This document shows positions 1 through 4,262 of a stretch of DNA of 5,882 bases, in pieces. Position numbers and translations under genes: made by a program. Each line of letters opens with the position of its first letter. The first letter of the stretch is position 1. The stretch is from positions 1-5,882 of the forward strand of contig JAGVKR010000617.1 in the NCBI GenBank assembly GCA_020050375.1, given 5' to 3'. The notes beneath the pieces were generated by a model. The model ran no database searches. It was not told the origin of the DNA and worked only from the letters and a program-made list of their open reading frames with translations. The DNA comes from Planctomycetales bacterium (GTDB lineage: Bacteria; Planctomycetota; Planctomycetia; Planctomycetales; Planctomycetaceae).

Positions 1-1928
1 AGACGAAAGCGCCGACCGACGAGAGCACTACGCAGCACTGGTCGCTGCGGCCGCGGACCCAGCCGGGGGTGCCACAATTCGACGGGTCGGCCGATCGAAA
101 CTGGTGCCGCAATCCGATCGATGCCTTCATCCTCTCCCAATTGCAAAAGGAAGGGCTCGGCCACTCCCCCGAGGCGGATCGTGTCACGCTGATCCGGCGG
201 CTCGCGTTCGACCTGACCGGCCTGCCTCCCGCTCCCGAGCAAGTCGCCGCGTTCGTCGACGACACTTCGGCCGATGCCTACGAAAAACTGGTCGATCGCC
301 TGCTGGAGTCGCCTGCCTATGGCGAACGCTGGGGACAGCACTGGCTCGACGTCGTCCGTTTCGCCGAGACGGAAGGCTTCGAATACGATCGCTATCGACC
401 GGGAGCGTGGCGGTTCCGCGACTACGTCATCGACTCGTTCAACAACGACAAGCCCTACGACCAATTCGTCGTCGAACAGCTCGCCGGTGACGAGTTGGAG
501 CCGAGCACTCCCGATCTACTCGTGGCCGCCGGCTTCCAGCGCCTGGGGGCTGTCCGCCGCAATGCGGGAAACCCCGAGCTCGCCTTCAGCCGCCACGAAG
601 TCCTCACCGAGATGACCGACATCGTCGGCGCTGCCTTCCTCGGGCTGACGGTCGGCTGCGCGCGGTGCCACGATCACATGTTCGACGAAATCCCCCAAGC
701 CGATTATTACCACCTGCAGGCCTTCTTCGCGGCGGCGCAGGAGCACGACCTCGTGCTGGCGAGTGCCGAGGAACAGGCGGCGTGGAAAGAGGTGACGGAA
801 AAAATTCAGGCCGAAATCAAGCGACTGAAGGAGTCGGCCGGCGGCGCGAACGGACCGTCCGATACGACGAAGGAGCAGATCCGCGCGCTCGAGGGGACGT
901 TGCCTGCCCCACTGCCGTCGATCAGCTCGGTGCGCCACGTCGAAGAGCAGCGAACGCCGATTCACATCCTGAACCGCGGTGACACCGACAAAAAAGAACG
1001 ACAGGTCGGGCCGCGCGTCCTGACGGCTTTCGGCCCATCCCCCCCTCCCGAGTTCCCAGCGGAAACCGCCGCTCCCCGCACGCGACTGGCCCGCTGGCTT
1101 GTCGATCCCGAACATCCGCTGACGGCGCGGGTCATGGTCAATCGCATCTGGCAGCGGCACTTCGGGCGCGGCATCGTCCGCACCGCCAATGATTTCGGCC
1201 TCAATGGCGCCGAGCCAACCCATCCCGAATTGCTCGACTGGCTAGCCAACGCATTCGTCACCGGCGGCTGGCGGATCAAAGCCCTCCACCGCCTGATCGT
1301 CCAAAGCGCAACGTACCGCCAAGCCTCCCTTCCGAACTCCGAATTCCGAATTCCGCACTCAAAAGATCCCGAAAACTCCCTCCTCGCATACTTTCCGCGC
1401 CGCCGACTGACCGCCGAGGAAATCCGCGACGCGATGCTGGCGGTGTCCGGGCGATTGAACGACCGCCGCGGCGGGCCAAGCGTGGTCGTGCCGGTCGCCC
1501 CCGATCTGGTCAATCTCCTGTACGCCCCGTCGCAGTGGATCGTCACGCCGGCGCGGGAAGAGCACGATCGCCGTTCGATTTACCTGATCGCCAAGCGCAA
1601 CCTGCGGCTGGCGTTTATGGAAAGCTTCGACCAGCCCGACGCGCAGACGAGTTGCGCCCTCCGCGAATCGAGCACGCACGCGCTGCAATCGATGGAACTG
1701 CTCAACGGCTCGCTCTCGAACGACCTGGCCGAAGCGTTCGCGCAGCGCCTCGTCCGCGACGCGGGTTCCGATGCGGCGCAGCAGATCGATCGGGCGTACC
1801 GTCTCGCCGCCGGACGCGCGCCGGCCGCTGTCGAACAGCGGCTGGCCCTCGAATTCCTCCAGCGAAACTCGCTCAAGGAATTCGCGCTCGCCTTGTTCAA
1901 CGTCAACAGTTTTCTCTACGTGAATTGA
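1..1928 (+). CDS. PSCyt2/PSD1 (DUF1549 + DUF1553) secreted cytochrome-like protein, 5' partial
   Basis: The frame is open from the left edge (first full codon at 3) to a TGA at 1926-1928. A GTG at 69 is not the real start, because family-like sequence (HWSLRPRTQPGVP) lies upstream of it. Numbering from that GTG as residue 1, a PSCyt2 (DUF1549) domain covers about residues 10-235. It shows WCRNPIDAFILSQL, LTGLPPAPEQV, YGERWGQHWLD and a CxxCH motif (CARCH, 197-201) followed by DHMFDEIPQADYYHLQAFF. A charged, probably helical linker (about 236-256) leads to PSD1 (DUF1553), about 340-619, with RTRLARWLVDPEHPLTARV, NRIWQRHFGRGIV, LTAEEIRDAMLAVSGR and a terminal NVNSFLYVN. CxxCH suggests covalent heme binding and extracytoplasmic location, but this is inferred; the biochemical role of the family is unknown. 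The missing N-terminus would normally hold a signal peptide and often a PSCyt1 heme domain. The usual HDHKFDP reads HDHMFDE here. It is probably co-transcribed with the DUF1501 gene downstream. Confidence 0.93.
   Translation, partial: TKAPTDESTTQHWSLRPRTQPGVPQFDGSADRNWCRNPIDAFILSQLQKEGLGHSPEADRVTLIRRLAFDLTGLPPAPEQVAAFVDDTSADAYEKLVDRLLESPAYGERWGQHWLDVVRFAETEGFEYDRYRPGAWRFRDYVIDSFNNDKPYDQFVVEQLAGDELEPSTPDLLVAAGFQRLGAVRRNAGNPELAFSRHEVLTEMTDIVGAAFLGLTVGCARCHDHMFDEIPQADYYHLQAFFAAAQEHDLVLASAEEQAAWKEVTEKIQAEIKRLKESAGGANGPSDTTKEQIRALEGTLPAPLPSISSVRHVEEQRTPIHILNRGDTDKKERQVGPRVLTAFGPSPPPEFPAETAAPRTRLARWLVDPEHPLTARVMVNRIWQRHFGRGIVRTANDFGLNGAEPTHPELLDWLANAFVTGGWRIKALHRLIVQSATYRQASLPNSEFRIPHSKDPENSLLAYFPRRRLTAEEIRDAMLAVSGRLNDRRGGPSVVVPVAPDLVNLLYAPSQWIVTPAREEHDRRSIYLIAKRNLRLAFMESFDQPDAQTSCALRESSTHALQSMELLNGSLSNDLAEAFAQRLVRDAGSDAAQQIDRAYRLAAGRAPAAVEQRLALEFLQRNSLKEFALALFNVNSFLYVN
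1333..1360. repeat. Four tandem heptamers (CGAATTC type) inside the PSD1 gene
   Basis: Four consecutive 7-mers read CGAACTC, CGAATTC, CGAATTC, CGCACTC: two identical central copies flanked by copies with one and two changes. They lie in frame in the PSCyt2/PSD1 gene and encode most of PNSEFRIPHS, placed between YRQAS and DPENSLLAYF, a stretch that is variable in DUF1553 proteins. The reading frame and the flanking motifs stay intact, so the repeat is tolerated. A 7-bp unit changes frame with each copy, so only certain copy numbers preserve the protein. Confidence 0.8.
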
Positions 1929-1938
1929 AGTGAAATTT

Positions 1939-2000
1939 CGTCGTGTGGACTTCAGTCCACGCGAAGCCATTTATTCGTGTTGGCTGAAGCCAACACGACG
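1939..2000. repeat. REP/BIME-like pair of palindromes between two operon genes
   Basis: Two palindromes of equal arm length are separated by 12 bp. The first, 1942-1963, has arms CGTGTGGACT and AGTCCACGCG: ten pairs, one of them a G-T wobble, around a 2-nt centre TC. The second, 1976-1997, has arms CGTGTTGGCT and AGCCAACACG: ten perfect pairs around GA. The outer ends are also inverted copies of each other (CGTCGTGT at 1939-1946, ACACGACG at 1993-2000), so the unit is symmetric as a whole. This is the layout of REP-type repeats, which in other bacteria are mobilised by REP-associated IS200-like transposases. The motifs look like sequences I recall as dispersed in planctomycete genomes, but that was not checked. 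The element sits 10 bp after one stop codon and 36 bp before the DUF1501 start. It could form stable hairpins in the mRNA. Confidence 0.75.
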
Positions 2001-2036
2001 GCACGTTTACAAATCCGCGACATCGACTGACCTGAC

Positions 2037-3449
2037 ATGCGCCACGACTTCGAAATCCAGCATGGTCGGCGCGCCTTCATCGAGCAGGCGTTCTGCGGAT
2101 TCGGTTCGCTCGCCCTCGCCTCGCTCCTCAAAGACGAACGGCTGCTCGCCGGACCGGCAAACCTGCTGGCGGCAAAGCCGTCACACAAGCCGCCCAAAGC
2201 GAAGTCGGTCATCTTCCTCTTCATGTCGGGGGGGCCGAGTCATCTCGAAACGTTTGATCCCAAGCCGCTTCTCAACGAGCTCGACGGCCAGACGCGACCG
2301 GCGGAATTCGGGGAAGCCAAGTATCAGCAGATTGAAAAAGGGGCCAAGCTGCTCGGAACGGCCCGCAAGTTCGCGAAGCACGGCCAGAGCGGAATCGATG
2401 TCTCCGATCTTTTCCCGCACACGGCAAAGTGCATCGACGACATCGCCGTCATCCGTTCTTGCCTTGGCGACCGGGTCGTCCACTCTGCGGCGCAGTACGA
2501 GCTGTTCAGCGGCCGCGTCATGCCCGGCTCCCCGAGCATGGGATCGTGGGTCGTCTATGGGCTGGGCTCCGAAAGCCAGTCGCTCCCGGCGTATGTCGTG
2601 CTCCCCGATCCCAAGGGGGCCCTCGAAGCGGGACAGCCGATGTACATGAATGGCTTTCTGCCGGCCGTCTATCAGCCGACGATGCTGGGGAACGGTCCGC
2701 AACCGGTCCGCAATCTCGACTTGCCCGGCGGGGTTTCATTCGCCCGGCGCCGCGAGACGGTCCGACTGATTCGCGAATTGAACGAAGCGGCCGGTCTCGA
2801 CGACGAGCTGGCCGCCCGCATCGGCACATACGACCTGGCCTTCAAGATGCAGACCGAGGCCCCGGAAGTGTTCGACCTCTCGGGGGAAACGGCCGAAACA
2901 CACGAGCTCTACGGGATCGGCGTCGAGCCGACGAACGACTACGGCCGTCGCTGCCTGCTCGCGCGGCGGCTGATCGAGAAGGGAGTGCGGTTCACCGTAG
3001 TCGTCTCCGGCGGCGGGCCGGGCAACCTGCAATGGGACGCCCACAGCGACATCGAAGAGAATCACCTCCGCATGGCCGGGCACACCGACAAGCCGGTCGC
3101 GGGGCTGCTCACCGACCTCAAGCGCCGCGGCCTGCTCGACGAGACGCTCGTCCTCTGGGGAGGCGAATTCGGTCGCTCTCCCGAAGCCCAGTCGGGCAAA
3201 GGCCGCGACCACCACAACCTCGGCTTCACGATGTGGATGGCGGGCGGCGGCATCAAAGGGGGGCAGATCGTCGGCGCCACTGACGCCATCGGCCTGCGGG
3301 CCACCCTCGACCCGCACCACTTCCGCGACATCCATGCCACGCTCCTGCACCAGCTCGGCCTCGACCAGGAAGAGCTGAGCTACCCGCACCTGGGCCGCCG
3401 CGAACGCCTGACGTTCATCCACGGGAAGGTGATCGACCAGATTGTGTGA
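2037..3449 (+). CDS. DUF1501 family protein (alkaline phosphatase/sulfatase-like superfamily)
   Basis: This complete 470-aa protein is a normal length for DUF1501. The start is fixed by ATG 2037, because an in-frame TGA at 2028-2030 blocks any longer version; no convincing Shine-Dalgarno precedes it, which is common in planctomycetes. The N-terminus carries a twin-arginine-like motif (RRAFIEQ, residues 11-17) followed by a hydrophobic stretch CGFGSLALASLL (20-31), consistent with Tat export. Family hallmarks follow: VIFLFMSGGPSHLETFDPKP (about 58-77), DLFPHTAKCIDDIAVIRS, HSAAQYELFSG, then QWDAHSDIEENH, LWGGEFGRSP (GGEFGRS at 375-381), GRDHHNLGFTMWMAGGGIKGG split around 392-412, and a C-terminal HATLLHQLGLDQEELSY. 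The Asp/His residues in the C-terminal half resemble metal ligands of the sulfatase-like fold. No substrate is established for the family. It follows a PSCyt2/PSD1 gene at 108 bp, the recurrent planctomycete pairing, and the two are probably one operon. Confidence 0.94.
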   Translation: MRHDFEIQHGRRAFIEQAFCGFGSLALASLLKDERLLAGPANLLAAKPSHKPPKAKSVIFLFMSGGPSHLETFDPKPLLNELDGQTRPAEFGEAKYQQIEKGAKLLGTARKFAKHGQSGIDVSDLFPHTAKCIDDIAVIRSCLGDRVVHSAAQYELFSGRVMPGSPSMGSWVVYGLGSESQSLPAYVVLPDPKGALEAGQPMYMNGFLPAVYQPTMLGNGPQPVRNLDLPGGVSFARRRETVRLIRELNEAAGLDDELAARIGTYDLAFKMQTEAPEVFDLSGETAETHELYGIGVEPTNDYGRRCLLARRLIEKGVRFTVVVSGGGPGNLQWDAHSDIEENHLRMAGHTDKPVAGLLTDLKRRGLLDETLVLWGGEFGRSPEAQSGKGRDHHNLGFTMWMAGGGIKGGQIVGATDAIGLRATLDPHHFRDIHATLLHQLGLDQEELSYPHLGRRERLTFIHGKVIDQIV

Positions 3450-3484
3450 GGGGACGGCAGGGGTGGCTGGATTCGAAGTGCGCA

Positions 3485-3685
3485 TCACACCAGCGGGGGT
3501 GGCGCGACTCCCGGCGGCGATCCCCTTTCGACGACGATCGTCGGAAATTTGGAAAACTCCGCACTCGCGAGCATGGCCTTGCGGGTTTCTTCGGCTTCGC
3601 GATACGGGGTCAGTTCCTGAGCGAGAACCTGCCGCGCTCCGTCGGCGCGCACGCCGACAACTGTAAACGTCGGAAAGGAAAGCAT
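3485..3685 (-). CDS. Small hypothetical protein (66 aa), possibly conserved in planctomycetes
   Basis: Reads on the minus strand from ATG at 3685-3683 to TGA at 3487-3485. The frame stays open upstream to an ATG at 3796, but those 37 extra residues look like translated non-coding DNA, while the shorter start is preceded by AAAGG at 3694-3690, four bases from the ATG. The protein reads like a compact domain: a strand pair TFTVVGVRADGARQVLAQEL, a charged helix REAEETRKAMLASAEF, and a closing strand FPTIVVERG, followed by a proline-rich tail. The VVGVRxDGxRxVLAxxL opening resembles small planctomycete proteins I recall, but I cannot name a family or function. It converges on the DUF1501 gene with a 35-bp gap and no clear terminator. 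No signal peptide or membrane segment is visible. Confidence 0.55.
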   Translation of the reverse strand: MLSFPTFTVVGVRADGARQVLAQELTPYREAEETRKAMLASAEFSKFPTIVVERGSPPGVAPPPLV

Positions 3686-3813
3686 GTTGCCTTTGTTGCT
3701 GGCGGCCGGGTTGGAGATTTGTTCGTGGCGACAGCAGCGCCATTGTTCACGCGCGAAGCACGCAATAGCAATGGTTGCGAGAGAATCATTGAACATTGCG
3801 AATCAGCCTCCGA

Positions 3814-3987
3814 TTCTCCATCCAGATTCTTCTTGAGCGCCGCGAGGAAGCGCAGTCGGCCTCGCTCGAATTTCCCGATCCAGCGATCGGCGATGGCGTG
3901 GATCGGCACCGGGGTGAGAAAGTGCAGTTTTTCGCGCCCCCGGCGGACCGTCACGACCAGCGCCGCCGCTGCGAGTGGCTTCGTCAA
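3814..3987 (-). pseudogene. C-terminal remnant of an ArsR-family transcriptional regulator
   Basis: On the minus strand, the 58 residues starting at TTG 3987 include LVVTVRRGREKLHFL, TPVPIHAIADRWIGKFE and RGRLRFLAALKKNLDGE. This matches the end of the winged helix-turn-helix and the C-terminal dimerisation helix of ArsR-type regulators of the kind often paired with SRPBCC (AHSA1-like) genes, where 'AGLV-x-x-R-x-GREKLHYLNPVPI' and 'RWIGKYE' are typical. Such proteins are usually about 100-120 aa; here the first 50-60 residues, holding most of the DNA-binding domain, are absent. An in-frame TGA at 4038-4036 lies only 17 codons upstream of the TTG, so they cannot be encoded in this frame. The frame also fails to stop after the homologous part and runs on to 3610 through the start of the small gene. 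I therefore read it as a decayed fragment. No SRPBCC partner gene is nearby. A divergent short functional protein is less likely. Confidence 0.6.
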
Positions 3988-4052
3988 TGACCAAGAGGGG
4001 AATAAGCAAGGGGTGCATCCGCCAATCCGGGAAGCTCAGCCCCGGCACGCCC

Positions 4053-4076
4053 TGGCCCGGCATACGCCGTTGGCCA
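4053..4076. repeat. Bulged hairpin upstream of the propeller-gene promoter
   Basis: The arms TGGCC+CGGC (4053-4061) and GCCG+GGCCA (4066-4069 and 4072-4076) pair around an ATAC loop, with a two-base TT bulge at 4070-4071, giving nine GC-rich pairs. No T-tract follows on either strand, so an intrinsic terminator is unlikely. It could be a remnant of a repeat element or a protein-binding site. Confidence 0.45.
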
Positions 4077-4096
4077 AGTAATTGCCGCTGCTACGT

Positions 4097-4109
4097 GGTT
4101 GAATCAACC
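4097..4109. promoter_or_regulatory. Operator-like palindrome over the -35 hexamer
   Basis: GGTTGA-A-TCAACC is a perfect 6+1+6 palindrome covering the proposed -35 hexamer at 4099-4104. Palindromes in this position are typical operator sites for dimeric regulators, where binding would block RNA polymerase. No intact regulator gene is adjacent; the only regulator-like sequence nearby is the decayed ArsR fragment. A 12-base match can also arise by chance. Confidence 0.35.
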
Positions 4110-4126
4110 GGCATCCATATTATGAT
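4099..4126 (+). promoter_or_regulatory. Candidate sigma70-type promoter for the propeller gene
   Basis: TTGAAT (4099-4104, four of six against TTGACA) and TATGAT (4121-4126, five of six against TATAAT) are separated by 16 bp. The -10 lies in a locally AT-rich patch (CATATTATGATAGAT) that stands out in this GC-rich DNA. Transcription would start near 4133, giving a leader of about 130 nt before the ATG at 4263. It points toward the propeller gene, the first gene on this strand after a long gap. Confidence 0.5.
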
Positions 4127-4136
4127 AGATGGTTCG

Positions 4137-4201
4137 CCGTTGGATCGTTCACTATAGATTCGTCCAGTAGGCGGACCAACGGGGCGTGCGCTGGACGCCC
4201 C
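4137..4201 (+). promoter_or_regulatory. Leader with three competing 7-bp stems
   Basis: Three perfect 7-bp pairings can be drawn in the expected 5' leader. Stem C is CCGTTGG (4137-4143) with CCAACGG (4176-4182). Stem A is CGTCCAG (4161-4167) with CTGGACG (4191-4197). Stem B is GGGGCGT (4181-4187) with ACGCCCC (4195-4201), a 7-nt loop. B shares bases with both A and C and cannot coexist with either; A and C together would interleave as an H-type pseudoknot. A pyrimidine-rich, apparently unstructured stretch (4201-4249) leads to the ribosome-binding site. This could be a riboregulatory switch or chance pairing in GC-rich sequence; it matches no riboswitch class I recognise. Confidence 0.35.
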
Positions 4202-4250
4202 TCCAATCCTCTCAATCCTCACAACCACCCTGACCGCCCACCCCATTTGC

Positions 4251-4254
4251 GGAG
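4251..4254 (+). promoter_or_regulatory. Shine-Dalgarno GGAG for the propeller gene
   Basis: GGAG lies eight bases before ATG 4263, a near-ideal distance. It supports that start over the next in-frame ATG at 4296, which would also cut the signal peptide. It is the clearest ribosome-binding site in the window. Confidence 0.7.
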
Positions 4255-4262
4255 TGTTCCTG

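Larger units (their letters stand above)
3686..4262. other. 577-bp region without an intact gene
   Basis: Between the small minus-strand gene and the propeller gene I find no full-length protein. From left to right it holds 128 bp with nothing recognisable (3686-3813) apart from a weak 5-bp inverted repeat at 3800-3816, the ArsR-like remnant (3814-3987), about 65 bp with a weak CCGGG/CCCGG stem near 4027-4045, a stronger hairpin (4053-4076), a promoter candidate with a palindrome, a leader with competing stems, and the ribosome-binding site of the next gene. None of the hairpins is followed by a T-run, so I call no terminator. Confidence 0.65.

Noticed and set aside
516..1223. Minus-strand open frame antisense to the PSCyt2/PSD1 gene
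   Set aside because: No family resemblance; it is antisense to well-conserved domain motifs.
1930..2649. Plus-strand open frame beginning in the palindromic gap with a GTG
   Set aside because: Its first residues are simply the translated REP-like repeat and the rest is an out-of-frame, Ser/Arg-rich reading of the DUF1501 gene.
3450..3484. Possible shared terminator between the convergent DUF1501 and small genes
   Set aside because: I could not draw a convincing stem followed by a T-run on either strand.
3555..3570. Further copy of the CGAATTC-type heptamer (ACTCCGCACTC)
   Set aside because: Only a short match to the ends of the array at 1333-1360, without the central units, and within the small protein's coding helix; chance is sufficient.
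2736..3743. 335-codon minus-strand open frame across the DUF1501 gene and the gap beyond it
   Set aside because: It overlaps conserved DUF1501 motifs on the other strand and the small minus-strand gene in another frame; its own translation is low-complexity Arg/Ala/Val-rich sequence.
4182..4210. GGGGCGT/ACGCCCC hairpin as an intrinsic terminator
   Set aside because: It is followed by a C/T mix with no run of T, and it lies in the expected leader of the next gene rather than after a gene end.
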